Assembly: GCF_020687805.1 (NCBI RefSeq) | Contig: NZ_JAJEWQ010000001.1 | Coordinates: forward strand, 62,001-126,000 | DNA from: Planctobacterium marinum | Lineage (GTDB): Bacteria > Pseudomonadota > Gammaproteobacteria > Enterobacterales > Alteromonadaceae | Direction of reading: 5' to 3' | Length of the DNA: 64,000 nt | Part shown: positions 40,091 through 49,938 of the stretch, piece by piece | Layout: the number at the start of each line of letters is the position of its first letter | Numbering within the stretch: position 1 is the first letter of the stretch | Translations under genes and position numbers: made by a program | The notes under the pieces: generated by a model | Databases searched by the model: none | Told to the model about the DNA's origin: nothing | What the model saw: only the letters and a program-made list of their open reading frames with translations

Positions 40091-41275
40091 TTACTCAGGC
40101 ACGCGCACCCAGCCTTCCATCAATACGCGGGCACTTCGGCTCATAATGGCCTTATCAGCCAACCATTTACCATCTGTATTTGATGCCTTCGCGCCAACTT
40201 TGAGTGTGCCTGACGGATGGCCAAAGGTTACGTCTTCTCGCTCAATCCCACCTGCGGCTTCGTTCACCAGAGTGCCCTGAATGGCAGCTGCAGTAGCGAT
40301 GGCAACCGCTGCAGTGCCCATCATGGCGTGATGCAGTTTACCCATGGATAGTGCCCTGACATTCAAATCAATATCTTGCGCTGAGACGGTTTTACCACTG
40401 CTGGCGGAATAATCACTGGCCGGAGCAACAAAGGCTATTTTTGGGGTATGTTGTCTGGCTGCTGCTTCGGATACATCCTTAATTAAACCCATTTTCACTG
40501 CGCCGATTGCCCGCAAGGTTTCAAATCGTTCAAGGGCGTTGAGATCGCTATTAATACTATCCTGCAGTTCACAACCGCTGTACCCAATATCTTCTGCTCT
40601 GACAAATACTGTGGGAATCCCCGCATTGATCAAGGTGGCTTGCAACTTTCCGGAAGCAACCAGTTCTGTGGGTACCGTCAGTTCGTCTACCAGGTTTCCG
40701 GTTGGGAACATGTCGCCATCAGCATCAGCAGGGTCCAGAAATTCAACTTTCACTTCTGCCGCCGGAAAGGTCACACCGTCCAGTTCAAAATCACCCGTTT
40801 CCTGAACTTCACCATTTGTAATGGGTATATGAGCGATAATGGTTTTCTGGATATTCACCTGCCAGATACGCACAACCGCAATGCCATTTTCCGGGATGCG
40901 GTCTTTGTTTACCAGATTGTTACTTATAGCGAATGCCCCAACGGCTGCCGTTAAGTTACCGCAATTACCAGACCAGTCGATAAAAGGCTTATCAATGGCC
41001 ACCTGACCAAACAGATAATCCACATCGTGCTCTGGTTTTTCACTCTTGCTCAGTATAACGGTTTTGCTGGTGCTGGACGTGGCACCGCCCATGCCATCTG
41101 TGTGTTTGGCGTAAGGATCGGGACTACCGATCACCCGCAATAACAGCTTGTCTCTGGCTTCACCTGGTACCTGAGCGTATTCGGGCAGGTCCAACAAATT
41201 GAAGAACATACCTTTACTGGTGCCGCCACGCATGTAGGTCGCGGGAATTTTGATTTGGGGTTTAAATTGAGTCAT
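40091..41275 (-). CDS. prpF: 2-methylaconitate cis-trans isomerase PrpF
   Basis: 394 residues. The N-terminal IPATYMRGGTSKGMFF and DPYAKHTDGMGGATSS are PrpF signatures; DWSGNCGNLTAAVG carries the active-site Cys-Gly-Asn. PrpF works with AcnD in the methylcitrate cycle, moving the double bond of 2-methylaconitate so that aconitase can hydrate it. It is the last gene of the gntR-prpB-prpC-acnD-prpF run, separated from acnD by a hairpin. Confidence 0.95.
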   Translation of the reverse strand: MTQFKPQIKIPATYMRGGTSKGMFFNLLDLPEYAQVPGEARDKLLLRVIGSPDPYAKHTDGMGGATSSTSKTVILSKSEKPEHDVDYLFGQVAIDKPFIDWSGNCGNLTAAVGAFAISNNLVNKDRIPENGIAVVRIWQVNIQKTIIAHIPITNGEVQETGDFELDGVTFPAAEVKVEFLDPADADGDMFPTGNLVDELTVPTELVASGKLQATLINAGIPTVFVRAEDIGYSGCELQDSINSDLNALERFETLRAIGAVKMGLIKDVSEAAARQHTPKIAFVAPASDYSASSGKTVSAQDIDLNVRALSMGKLHHAMMGTAAVAIATAAAIQGTLVNEAAGGIEREDVTFGHPSGTLKVGAKASNTDGKWLADKAIMSRSARVLMEGWVRVPE

Positions 41276-41291
41276 AAAAAACCTTCAAAAG

Positions 41292-41316
41292 AAAAGCGAC
41301 ACAGTGTGTCGCTTTT
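41292..41316 (-). terminator. Strong hairpin between acnD and prpF
   Basis: A perfect 11-bp stem (41292-41302 with 41306-41316, AGT loop) with a CTTTTCTTTT tract on the minus strand. It looks like an intrinsic terminator but lies inside the operon, so it may reduce prpF expression or stabilise the upstream mRNA. Confidence 0.7.
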
Positions 41317-41329
41317 AAATTTTAATCTC

Positions 41330-43930
41330 TCAGGCTGCGCCTTCAGAGGCCAAAAAGTCTTTGGCAAAGCGTTGCAATACACCGCCAGCATCATATATGG
41401 AGACTTCTTCTGCAGTGTCCAGACGACAGGTCACCGGCACCTCTACCAGGACGCCGTTAGCGCGATGGATTACCAGGGTGAGCGTCGCGCCTGGTGCTTT
41501 GTCGCCTTTAACGTCAAAGGTTTCGGTACCATCAATACCCAGGGTATTGCGTGTCGTGCCTGGCTGAAACTCCAGTGGTAATACACCCATGCCAATCAGA
41601 TTAGTACGGTGGATACGCTCAAAGCCTTCAGCCACGATAACTTCAACGCCTGCCAGACGGACGCCTTTAGCCGCCCAGTCGCGCGAAGAACCTTGGCCAT
41701 AGTCCGCACCAGCGACAATGATCAGTGGTTGTTTGCGTTCCATGTAGGTTTCGATTGCTTCCCACATGCGGGTAATCTTGCCTTCTGGTTCGATTCTGGC
41801 CAGTGAGCCCTGTTTTACTTCGCCATTTTCTACCACCATCTCATTAAATAGCTTCGGATTGGCAAACGTAGCTCTTTGCGCGGTGAGGTGATCGCCTCGG
41901 TGCGTCGCATAAGAGTTAAAGTCCTCTTCGGGTAAGCCCATTTTGGCCAGATATTCACCAGCGGCACTATCCGCCATAATGGCGTTAGAAGGAGACAAGT
42001 GATCGGTAGTGATGTTATCGCCTAATACTGCCAATGGACGCATACCGGTCATAGTGCGCTCTCCTGCAAGAGCGCCTTCCCAGTATGGCGGACGGCGGAT
42101 GTAGGTACTCTGAGGACGCCAGTCATAAAGCGGTTCCGTTTTCTCACCATAGTCCACACTCAGTTCAAACATGGGATCATAAACCTGACGGAAATGTTCG
42201 GGTTTAACGCTGGAAGCAACAATGGCGTCTATTTCTTCATCGCTTGGCCAAAGGTCTTTCAAAGTAACCGGGTTACCTTGCTGGTCATGGCCAAGCACGT
42301 CCTTTTCGATATCGAAACGTATTGTTCCGGCAATGGCATAGGCCACTACTAATGGTGGTGATGCCAGAAATGCCTGCTTGGCGTAGGGGTGAATTCGGCC
42401 ATCAAAGTTGCGATTGCCGGATAAAACCGCTGTTGCATAGAGGTCACGATCGATGATTTCTTTTTGAATTTTAGGGTCCAGCGCGCCGCTCATGCCGTTA
42501 CAGGTAGTACAGGCAAAAGCCACAACACCAAAGCCTAGTTGCTCCAGTTCAGGCAATAAGTTGGCTTCTTCCAGATATAGTTTTACCGCTTTGGAACCCG
42601 GTGCCAGTGACGACTTAACCCAGGGTTTTCTCACCAGTCCTTTAGCATTGGCATTTCGTGCCAGTAAGCCTGCAGCGATAACATTGCGCGGATTACTGGT
42701 GTTGGTGCAACTGGTAATTGCAGCAATGATAACTGCGCCATCAGGCATTTTATCGGGTTCATTTTCGACAACGCCGGCAATCCCCTGGCTGGCAAGATCA
42801 GCTGTCGCTACACGACGATGCGGATTGGATGGACCGGCCATGTTGCGTCCAACAGACGAAAGATCAAATTTAAGTACGCGCTCATATTCAGCATTGACCA
42901 TCTCATCGGCCCACAATCCGGTGGTTTTGGCATAGTTTTCAACCAGTTGAATTTGCTCATCGTCTCGGCCTGTTAATTTCAGGTAATCGATGGTTTGCTG
43001 ATCAATGTAAAACATGGCTGCGGTAGCGCCGTATTCCGGCGTCATATTGGAAATGGTCGCTCTGTCGCCAAGGGTCAGGTGGCTGGCGCCTTCACCGAAG
43101 AACTCCAGATACGCCGATACAACACGTTCTTTACGCAAAAATTCAGTCAGCGCTAATACGATATCAGTGGCAGTGATGCCCGGTTGCGGTTTGCCAGTGA
43201 GTTCAACACCTACGATATCTGGTAAACGCATGTAAGAGGCACGGCCCAGCATTACGTTTTCTGCTTCTAAACCACCTACACCAATGGCAATAACACCCAG
43301 TGCATCAACATGTGGGGTGTGACTGTCTGTACCCACTAAAGTATCAGGAAAGGCAACACCGTCTCGGGCCTGAATAACCGGTGACATGCGCTCAAGATTT
43401 ATCTGATGCATGATGCCATTGCCTGGCGGGATAACATCCACGTTTTTAAAAGCCGTTTTAGTCCAGTTGATAAAGTGGAAACGGTCTTCGTTACGACGTT
43501 CTTCAATGGCACGGTTTTTATCGAACGCGTCAGCTTCATAGCCGGCGTGTTCAACCGCCAGCGAATGATCCACGATCAACTGTGTCGGCACCACAGGGTT
43601 TACTTTGGCCGGGTCGCCACCTTGTTCGGCAATAGCGTCTCGCAGGCCTGCCAGATCCACCAGTGCCGTCTGGCCTAAAATATCATGGCAAACCACACGC
43701 GCCGGAAACCATGGAAAGTCCAGTTCGCGTTTGCGTTCTATTATTTGGGTTAATGAGGCGGTTAGTTTTTCCGGTGCACAACGTCGCACCAGATTTTCTG
43801 CCAGTACTTTGGAGGTGTAGGGGAGTTTGTCATAACTACCGGCTTTGATGGACTCGACGGCTTGACGCGTATCAAAATAATCCAGTTTACTGCCGGGAAG
43901 CGGTTTGCGGTGATCAAAGTTCATCTTCAT
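41330..43930 (-). CDS. acnD: 2-methylcitrate dehydratase AcnD (Fe-S dependent)
   Basis: 866 residues, aconitase-like. The [4Fe-4S] cysteines are in AITSCTNTSNP and FACTTCNGMSG; GTDSHTPHVDALG and NRNFDGRIHPY are aconitase active-site blocks, and DYGQGSSRDWAAKG is the swivel-domain serine loop. AcnD converts 2-methylcitrate to 2-methylaconitate and needs PrpF; genomes with the acnD-prpF pair lack PrpD in this operon, as here. AGG lies 4-5 nt before the ATG. Confidence 0.95.
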   Translation of the reverse strand: MKMNFDHRKPLPGSKLDYFDTRQAVESIKAGSYDKLPYTSKVLAENLVRRCAPEKLTASLTQIIERKRELDFPWFPARVVCHDILGQTALVDLAGLRDAIAEQGGDPAKVNPVVPTQLIVDHSLAVEHAGYEADAFDKNRAIEERRNEDRFHFINWTKTAFKNVDVIPPGNGIMHQINLERMSPVIQARDGVAFPDTLVGTDSHTPHVDALGVIAIGVGGLEAENVMLGRASYMRLPDIVGVELTGKPQPGITATDIVLALTEFLRKERVVSAYLEFFGEGASHLTLGDRATISNMTPEYGATAAMFYIDQQTIDYLKLTGRDDEQIQLVENYAKTTGLWADEMVNAEYERVLKFDLSSVGRNMAGPSNPHRRVATADLASQGIAGVVENEPDKMPDGAVIIAAITSCTNTSNPRNVIAAGLLARNANAKGLVRKPWVKSSLAPGSKAVKLYLEEANLLPELEQLGFGVVAFACTTCNGMSGALDPKIQKEIIDRDLYATAVLSGNRNFDGRIHPYAKQAFLASPPLVVAYAIAGTIRFDIEKDVLGHDQQGNPVTLKDLWPSDEEIDAIVASSVKPEHFRQVYDPMFELSVDYGEKTEPLYDWRPQSTYIRRPPYWEGALAGERTMTGMRPLAVLGDNITTDHLSPSNAIMADSAAGEYLAKMGLPEEDFNSYATHRGDHLTAQRATFANPKLFNEMVVENGEVKQGSLARIEPEGKITRMWEAIETYMERKQPLIIVAGADYGQGSSRDWAAKGVRLAGVEVIVAEGFERIHRTNLIGMGVLPLEFQPGTTRNTLGIDGTETFDVKGDKAPGATLTLVIHRANGVLVEVPVTCRLDTAEEVSIYDAGGVLQRFAKDFLASEGAA

Positions 43931-43965
43931 TCTACCTAAATTGAGTTAACGATAAGTGCCGAAAA

Positions 43966-43980
43966 GGGGGCTTACCCCCC
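43966..43980 (-). terminator. Short GC hairpin between prpC and acnD
   Basis: GGGGG (43966-43970), loop CTTA and CCCCC (43975-43979) pair; on the minus strand TTTT follows. A short attenuator-like stem within the operon. Confidence 0.5.
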
Positions 43981-43990
43981 AAAGGATTGT

Positions 43991-45112
43991 TTATCGTTCA
44001 GCAATTGGTGTAACCGCGCGTAAGTCCTCGCCAGTGTATTCAGCTGAAGGACGAATTATGCGATTGTCTGCGCGCTGTTCCATTACGTGTGCAGCCCAGC
44101 CTGTCAGGCGAGACATCACAAAAATTGGCGTAAAGAGTTTGGTTGGAATACCCATGAAATTATAGGCTGAAGCATGGAAGAAATCGGCATTACAGAATAG
44201 TTTTTTCTCTCGCCACATGACTTCTTCGCAGCGCACAGAAACCGGGTACAAAACGTCGTCACCCACTTCTTTGGCTAATTTCTCAGACCATAATTTAATG
44301 ATCTCATTGCGCGGGTCAGATTCAGAATAGATGGCGTGACCAAAGCCCATAATTTTTTCTTTGCGGGCTAATTTGCCCATCATTTCTTGTTCGGCATGAT
44401 CGGCAGAGGTAAAGCTTTCAATCATTTCCATAGCGGCTTCATTCGCGCCACCGTGCAGCGGGCCACGCAGTGAGCCGATAGCACCGGTCACACAAGAGTG
44501 CATGTCAGACAGCGTGGATGCACACACCCGGGCGGTGAATGTGGATGCGTTGAATTCGTGTTCTGCATAAAGAATTAATGAAACGTGCATAACCTGCTCG
44601 TGCAGTTCAGCAGGCTTTTTACCGTGTAACATGTGCAGGAAATGTGCACCGATAGAGTCATCATCAGTTTCCACGTCAATGCGTACGCCGTCGTGAGAAA
44701 AGCGATACCAGTAACACATGATGCTTGGGAAACAGGCCAGCATACGGTCAGTGACATCTTGCTGCATATCAAAATCGGCTTCGCCTTCCAGATTCCCCAG
44801 CATTGAGCAACCGGTGCGCAATACATCCATTGGGTGGGCGTCAGCCGGAATGCGTTCCAGCACTTCTTTTAAAGCCAGAGGCAGACCACGCATGGCTTTA
44901 AGTTTAACTTTGTATGCGTCAAGTTCAGTTTGATTCGGTAAATGACCTTTTAAGATCAGGTGGGCGACTTCTTCAAACTGACATTGGTTTGCCAGATCTT
45001 TTACATCGTAACCGCGGTAGGTTAATCCGGAACCGCTTTTACCAACGGTTGAAAGAGCGGTTTTACCTGCTACTTGTCCACGCAATCCAGCGCCACTGAG
45101 TACTTTTGCCAT
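43991..45112 (-). CDS. prpC: 2-methylcitrate synthase
   Basis: 373 residues. Citrate synthase family: GLRGQVAGKTALSTVG and GLTYRGYDVKDLA open the protein as in PrpC. The catalytic His is in GPLHGGANEAAM, the second in MGFGHAIYSESDPR, and the Asp lies in the C-terminal domain. It condenses propionyl-CoA with oxaloacetate to 2-methylcitrate, the entry step of the methylcitrate cycle. Its place between prpB and acnD confirms the methylcitrate role over plain citrate synthase. Confidence 0.95.
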   Translation of the reverse strand: MAKVLSGAGLRGQVAGKTALSTVGKSGSGLTYRGYDVKDLANQCQFEEVAHLILKGHLPNQTELDAYKVKLKAMRGLPLALKEVLERIPADAHPMDVLRTGCSMLGNLEGEADFDMQQDVTDRMLACFPSIMCYWYRFSHDGVRIDVETDDDSIGAHFLHMLHGKKPAELHEQVMHVSLILYAEHEFNASTFTARVCASTLSDMHSCVTGAIGSLRGPLHGGANEAAMEMIESFTSADHAEQEMMGKLARKEKIMGFGHAIYSESDPRNEIIKLWSEKLAKEVGDDVLYPVSVRCEEVMWREKKLFCNADFFHASAYNFMGIPTKLFTPIFVMSRLTGWAAHVMEQRADNRIIRPSAEYTGEDLRAVTPIAER

Positions 45113-45166
45113 CGGAGGGTCTCCTTAAAATAGGGTATTGTAATTTTAGTCGTTAATTTGATTTAT

Positions 45167-45186
45167 TGTCGGGCAATCGCCCGACA
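45167..45186. repeat. Perfect 8-bp hairpin between prpB and prpC
   Basis: TGTCGGGC (45167-45174), loop AATC, GCCCGACA (45179-45186). No T tract; an intercistronic RNA hairpin is more likely than a terminator. Confidence 0.5.
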
Positions 45187-45210
45187 CAGGATATGTTCTT
45201 GAAAGCCGTT

Positions 45211-46089
45211 TTATTTATTTTTGCCTTCAGCAAACAGGGCATCTAATTTTTGTTCGTATTCGTGGTAGCCCAAATAATCGTATAAATCCATACGGGTTTG
45301 CATTTGGTCAACGACAGCTTTCTGATCACCGTTTTGCAGAATTGAGGTATACACCAATTCCGCAGCCTTGTTCATGGCGCGGAAGGCACTTAATGGATAA
45401 AGCACCATATCGGCTCCCCATTCGCCTAACTGTTCTTTGTTCCACAATTCGGTTTTTCCAAACTCGGTGATGTTAGCCAAAATAGGCACATCCAGTGCTT
45501 CAGCGAAGGCGCGATAGTGTTCTTCTGTTTGCACTGCTTCAGCGAAAATGCCATCTGCACCGGCTGCAACATAGGCTTTTGCGCGGGCTATCGCTGCATC
45601 CAGTCCTTCCTGAGCAAACGCATCAGTACGGGCCATGATGAAAAAGTCTGGGTCTGTACGGGCATCTACTGCCGCTTTGATGCGGTCGACCATTTCATCG
45701 GTGCTGACAATCTCTTTATTGGGTCGGTGTCCACAGCGTTTTTGCGCTACCTGATCTTCCATGTGCACTGCCGCAGCACCGGCTTTTTCCATATCTTTGA
45801 TGGTTTTGGCAATGTTAAAGGCGCCACCCCAACCGGTGTCGATATCCACCAATAGCGGCAAGTCGCAGGCAGCAGTGATGCGTTGCACGTCAGCAATAAC
45901 GTCATTTAAGGAGGTCATGCCCAGATCAGGTAAACCGTATGATGCGTTGGCAACACCACCACCGGAAAGGTAAATGGCCTGATGGCCAATTTTCTTCGCC
46001 ATAATGGCACTGTAGGCGTTAATAGTGCCGACGATTTGTAATGGCTTGTTGTCAGCCAGCGCTTGTCTGAATTTTTTTCCTGCACTCAT
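45211..46089 (-). CDS. prpB: 2-methylisocitrate lyase
   Basis: 292 residues. Isocitrate lyase superfamily: [12 protein letters not shown] near residue 80 holds metal-binding Asp, and [14 protein letters not shown] is the PrpB catalytic loop with the active-site Cys in KRCGH. It splits 2-methylisocitrate into pyruvate and succinate, the last step of propionate oxidation. The start is 2 nt from the upstream gntR stop, so the two are translationally close. Confidence 0.96.
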   Translation of the reverse strand: MSAGKKFRQALADNKPLQIVGTINAYSAIMAKKIGHQAIYLSGGGVANASYGLPDLGMTSLNDVIADVQRITAACDLPLLVDIDTGWGGAFNIAKTIKDMEKAGAAAVHMEDQVAQKRCGHRPNKEIVSTDEMVDRIKAAVDARTDPDFFIMARTDAFAQEGLDAAIARAKAYVAAGADGIFAEAVQTEEHYRAFAEALDVPILANITEFGKTELWNKEQLGEWGADMVLYPLSAFRAMNKAAELVYTSILQNGDQKAVVDQMQTRMDLYDYLGYHEYEQKLDALFAEGKNK

Positions 46090-46091
46090 AA

Positions 46092-46769
46092 TTAGACTCC
46101 TGTAGGGTTTACCGAGGAAAGTTTTCTCGCGATATTTTGTCTTGAATAATCAATATGGCGGCGCATCAGAATCTCAGCTAATTCTTCGTCACGGTGACTG
46201 ATGGCCTGAATAATGTTTTTGTGCTCGTCATACGCAGTGGTAACACGTGGGCCTGCCATGCCCAGTTGCACCCGGTACATTCTGACCAGGTGATAAATAC
46301 CATTACTTAGCAGGCTGATAAGCTGCTTGTTTTTACTACCTATAATAATGCGGTAATGAAAATCCAGATCACCGGCTTCCTGATAATAGCGCTCGCCTGT
46401 TTTTACTTTATCGAAATGACTCGTCAATAGTTCATTCAGGCTGACAATCTCTTCATCTGTCATATTTCTGGCTGCCAATCTTGCAGCCATGCCTTCCAGT
46501 GACTCCCGGATTTGATAGAGTTCCGATAAACCTTCAGGGGACAGGGTGACAACTTTAGCGCCAATGTTGGCTTTGCGCTCGATGAGGTGATTGGCTTCAA
46601 GGCGGTTTATTGCTTCCCGAATAACAGCGCGACTGACACCATACTTTGTCGACAATTCGGTTTCGCTCAACTTTGAGCCTGCTACGATGACACCTTCCAC
46701 AATATCATTGCGGATACTTAAAAATGTCTTGTCTGCGGTAGTAACCGGCATCGAAGCGGCTGAAAACAT
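46092..46769 (-). CDS. GntR-family (FCD type) regulator of the prp operon
   Basis: 225 residues from the ATG at 46769; a GTG at 46778 is possible and neither has a clear ribosome binding site. The N-terminal winged helix-turn-helix has [20 protein letters not shown] and [11 protein letters not shown]; the C-terminal ~140 residues are a helical FCD effector domain with likely metal-binding His residues ([30 protein letters not shown]). It is first in the prp operon and two matching palindromes lie upstream, so it most likely senses 2-methylcitrate or a related metabolite and regulates itself and prpBC-acnD-prpF. The usual enterobacterial regulator PrpR (sigma-54 type) is absent. Confidence 0.85.
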   Translation of the reverse strand: MFSAASMPVTTADKTFLSIRNDIVEGVIVAGSKLSETELSTKYGVSRAVIREAINRLEANHLIERKANIGAKVVTLSPEGLSELYQIRESLEGMAARLAARNMTDEEIVSLNELLTSHFDKVKTGERYYQEAGDLDFHYRIIIGSKNKQLISLLSNGIYHLVRMYRVQLGMAGPRVTTAYDEHKNIIQAISHRDEELAEILMRRHIDYSRQNIARKLSSVNPTGV

Positions 46770-46796
46770 TAAAATCACACGAACGTTTAATTAATA

Positions 46797-46860
46797 ATGT
46801 CGACAATTTTAGAGGGAAATACACAATAGTCAAATCGAAACTGGGTTTATTGTCGACAAT
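46797..46860 (-). promoter_or_regulatory. prp operon promoter with two GntR-type operators
   Basis: On the minus strand a promoter TTGACT (46828-46833), 16-bp spacer, TAAAAT (46806-46811) is visible. The perfect palindrome ATTGTCGACAAT (46849-46860) lies upstream of the -35. A second copy with one mismatch, AATGTCGACAAT (from about 46796 to 46807), overlaps the -10. Centres are about 53 bp apart, near five helical turns. TTGTCGACAA fits the binding style of FCD-type GntR repressors. Confidence 0.75.
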
Positions 46861-46945
46861 TTGTGTGAGGTTGAGGTGGCAGTTAATAGCTGAACCATGT
46901 TCAGTTGTGTCGGCTTATATTAATAAACCTGGTTCATTTGATGTG

Positions 46946-47479
46946 TCAGGGCGCTAACTTTCGCTGCTGACGGGCGATTTGACGCTGTTGCCAGGCTTTT
47001 TTCACAGAGAAACGCCAGACATAGTTAAGCCCGAAGTAGCCGATAAGTCCGAAAACCACGGCACAAACAAAACAACCTAATAAAAACGCCGGGCCAATAG
47101 TTTCCATGCTGTTGACGACCCATTGCCAGGTGGGTTCGAACTCAAATTTGCTAGCCGGTGTCCCAATAATGAAAGTACCGACTTTATATGCGCCGTAAAA
47201 TATCGGGGGCATGGTAAACGGGTTGGTGATCCAAACCGTGGCTACCGATACCGGCAGGTTAACTCTGAGAGGAATAGACAATGCAGCCGCCAGCCACATC
47301 TGAAAGGGCACCGGCCAAAATGCGAAAAACAAGCCAATACCAAAAGCACCACAGGCTGATTTACGATTTAAATGCCAAAGATTTGCATCGTGTAATAGCT
47401 TACCAAACACTTTGAGCGCCTTTTGCTCTCTGATGGATTGGTGATCAGGTAAAAATCGTTTGATTAACTTTTTTGGCAT
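46946..47479 (-). CDS. DUF2062 membrane protein
   Basis: 177 residues. The first ~45 residues are basic and soluble (MPKKLIKRFLPDHQSI). The DUF2062 core follows, with FGIGLFFAFWPVPFQMWLAAALSI and VWITNPFTMPPIFYGAYKVG, then two more membrane helices (IGPAFLLGCFVCAVVFGLIG) and a basic tail. The function is unknown. It lies beside comEC, a frequent arrangement in gammaproteobacteria, but is transcribed divergently with only ~56 nt between. Confidence 0.88.
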   Translation of the reverse strand: MPKKLIKRFLPDHQSIREQKALKVFGKLLHDANLWHLNRKSACGAFGIGLFFAFWPVPFQMWLAAALSIPLRVNLPVSVATVWITNPFTMPPIFYGAYKVGTFIIGTPASKFEFEPTWQWVVNSMETIGPAFLLGCFVCAVVFGLIGYFGLNYVWRFSVKKAWQQRQIARQQRKLAP

Positions 47480-47535
47480 ATATGTTACGGCTTTTGCAGT
47501 GGGATGCTGCTACATAATGAGACATTCACAATACT

Positions 47536-49821
47536 ATGGACAGGTTTCTTTTCTCTTTTATTACCGCCAGTGCAACTTCATTAGTTTGGCCAGGCTTGTT
47601 GCCAGTCTGGACTATCTTGGTGTTGTTACTGCTGGGAATCGCATTGTTGAGAAAGTCAACTTCGCTGTCCGGTTGTTGTTTCGGTGTTTTATGGATGCTG
47701 AGTTTAGGCCATTGGGTAAACTATACGCAACCCAAACAAGCACTATTTTTGCAGCCCGTAACGCTTATTGGCGAAATTGGGACAGTTTTAGTGCCGGGAA
47801 ATAATCTGAAGTTCGATCTGCTGGCGACACATTTTTTTAGCTCTGAAGGAAACCGCAAACCGATCGCGACGCTTCGCCCGATAAAAATTCGACTAAGTTG
47901 GTTGCAGCCATCGCTGCCGCTAAAAGACGGTCAACAGGTGCAACTTCATGTGAAGTTGAAACCTCGTTGGGGGCTGAGTAATGAAGCCGGATTTAATTAC
48001 CAAACCTGGTTATTTGCCGAAAGTATTGTTGCAACAGGATATGTGAAATCGTCTGAGCTAAATCTTATTCAGGACAGCAGGGTTACGTTGCGCCAACAGA
48101 TTACCGATGAACTGCTGCAGTATGAACGGCCCGAAATTCGCTGGTTGCTGGCGCTTGCCATCGGGTTCCGCGGGCTATTGCAATCTGAGGACTGGACGTT
48201 GTTGCAGGAAACCGGCACAGCCCATCTTGTCGCCATTTCAGGCATGCATCTGGGCATGGTTGCATTGTGGAGTTATCTGTTGTGTTGTGCCTTGTGTACC
48301 CTGTGGAATGCACTGCTGGCACGCCATGTTATTTCAAACATCCGTGTATTTGGGCTTACTGTCAGTCTTATTGTCAGTTTTGCTTATTTGTATCTCGCTG
48401 ATTTTGCCGTACCAACCCTCAGAGCCTGGCTAATGCTGTTACTAGCGTGGTATTTGGTGGTTACCGGTATCCACTGGCCTGCCAGACGCTTTATCCTGAC
48501 CAGCCTGGCGCTGTTTATTGTGCTGTTTCCTTTGAGTCTTTTTAGTTTTAGTTTCTGGCTGAGTTTTTCAGCCATTGTGATTCTATGGTTTTTATTCTGG
48601 CGATTTCCACTGCGGGGCAAAGGGGTTATCACTAAAGCCGGTTACTTCGTGAAGTTGCAATTAGGAATAAGCGTACTCATGCTGCCGGGTTTAATATGGA
48701 TGTTTCAGGGGGTGAGCGTGATTGCGCCGGTCATTAATTTACTGGCCATTCCCTTTGTCACCTTAGTTCTGTTGCCGGTCAGCCTGATGGCGACGTTGGC
48801 TATCATTTTAGTACCGGAGTTAGCGCCGTGGCTTATGGCTTTAAGTCTGGAACTGTTTAGTGGCTGTGAACAACTGTTGACTCAGTTGATAGCGTTGCCG
48901 GTACATTGGTTCAACGTCTCACTAAGTCAGCCTGCTTCGGTTCTGTTTCTCTTATTGTTTGTCGTTGCGCTGTTAATGCCCCGAGTTGTTATCCCTAAAC
49001 CTCTTTTTTTGTTATTTTTGTTGCCATCACTTTCCGAGTTTAAAATAGCGAACCACCCCTATTGGCAGGCGGATATCCTGGATGTCGGCAATGGCCTTGC
49101 GGTACTGTTACGCCGCAATGGCAGGGCAGTTCTTTACGATACCGGCGCCAGTTTTCCCGATGGATTTAGTATGGCACAGGCGGTGATAAACCCGGTATTG
49201 GACAAGGCAAAAATACGGCAACTTGATAAATTAATTATCAGTCATAGTGACAACGATCACATTGGTGGATTACCAGCCATTTTGCGAGATTACAGCGTTT
49301 CAGAGCTTATCGTGAAAAAAGGCGATTGTCGGCGTGGCATGAACTGGCATTGGCAAGGTATTCATTTCGAAGTCTTGTGGCCCGATTTCAATTTTCCTGA
49401 ATTGTTAAAGGCTGATAATAACCAGTCCTGTGTTGTCATGCTGGATGATGGCAAACACCGATTATTGTTACCAGGTGACATCGAAGCAAAAGTTGAGGCA
49501 TTGCTCGCTGACTGGCATCGCCAGGGTAAGATAGATTTGCGCGCTGATGTAGTTTTGGCTCCCCATCACGGCAGCAAATCTTCTTCATCCGGTGCTTTTG
49601 TTTTAGCTGTATCGCCCCAATATGTGCTGGTATCTTCTGGTTTTATGAATCGGTGGCGAATGCCCGCGGATATTGTAAAAAAACGTTATCACAAGATTGG
49701 CGCCAGTGTGTATAACACCGCTCAACTGGGGCAGCTGTCTGTGCGTTTTTATACATCACAAGGGCCGCAGGTATTATCCTGGCGAAATGATGAACATCCC
49801 AGGTGGTATTTACGGGATTGA
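47536..49821 (+). CDS. comEC: ComEC/Rec2-type DNA uptake channel protein
   Basis: 761 residues. It begins with hydrophobic helices, then a DUF4131-like soluble part, then the Competence domain with HLVAISGMHLGMVALWSY and LADFAVPTLRAWLMLLL among ~8 membrane helices, and ends with a metallo-beta-lactamase domain (DVGNGLAVLLRRNGRAVLYD, SHSDNDHIGGL, LPGDIEAK, APHHGSKSSSS). ComEC transports single-stranded DNA across the inner membrane in transformation. The organism may be naturally competent, though pilus genes lie elsewhere. About 120 nt separate it from msbA, so cotranscription is possible. Confidence 0.94.
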   Translation: MDRFLFSFITASATSLVWPGLLPVWTILVLLLLGIALLRKSTSLSGCCFGVLWMLSLGHWVNYTQPKQALFLQPVTLIGEIGTVLVPGNNLKFDLLATHFFSSEGNRKPIATLRPIKIRLSWLQPSLPLKDGQQVQLHVKLKPRWGLSNEAGFNYQTWLFAESIVATGYVKSSELNLIQDSRVTLRQQITDELLQYERPEIRWLLALAIGFRGLLQSEDWTLLQETGTAHLVAISGMHLGMVALWSYLLCCALCTLWNALLARHVISNIRVFGLTVSLIVSFAYLYLADFAVPTLRAWLMLLLAWYLVVTGIHWPARRFILTSLALFIVLFPLSLFSFSFWLSFSAIVILWFLFWRFPLRGKGVITKAGYFVKLQLGISVLMLPGLIWMFQGVSVIAPVINLLAIPFVTLVLLPVSLMATLAIILVPELAPWLMALSLELFSGCEQLLTQLIALPVHWFNVSLSQPASVLFLLLFVVALLMPRVVIPKPLFLLFLLPSLSEFKIANHPYWQADILDVGNGLAVLLRRNGRAVLYDTGASFPDGFSMAQAVINPVLDKAKIRQLDKLIISHSDNDHIGGLPAILRDYSVSELIVKKGDCRRGMNWHWQGIHFEVLWPDFNFPELLKADNNQSCVVMLDDGKHRLLLPGDIEAKVEALLADWHRQGKIDLRADVVLAPHHGSKSSSSGAFVLAVSPQYVLVSSGFMNRWRMPADIVKKRYHKIGASVYNTAQLGQLSVRFYTSQGPQVLSWRNDEHPRWYLRD

Positions 49822-49938
49822 GGTCAATATTGGCGTAAGTATGCTGTAATTTGATGGCTGAACGGCTACACTAGAGCCTGTTATTCGTACAGAATTCATA
49901 AGCTTACACTTTGCTTTGTTTAACACTGAAATTTTTTA

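Noticed and set aside
39957-40280. 107-residue plus-strand frame starting in the 67-nt palindrome
   Set aside because: It begins inside the hairpin and continues antisense to prpF; no ribosome binding site.
42492-42935. 147-residue plus-strand open frame opposite acnD
   Set aside because: It is fully inside acnD on the other strand; acnD is continuous and conserved there, so this is a shadow frame.
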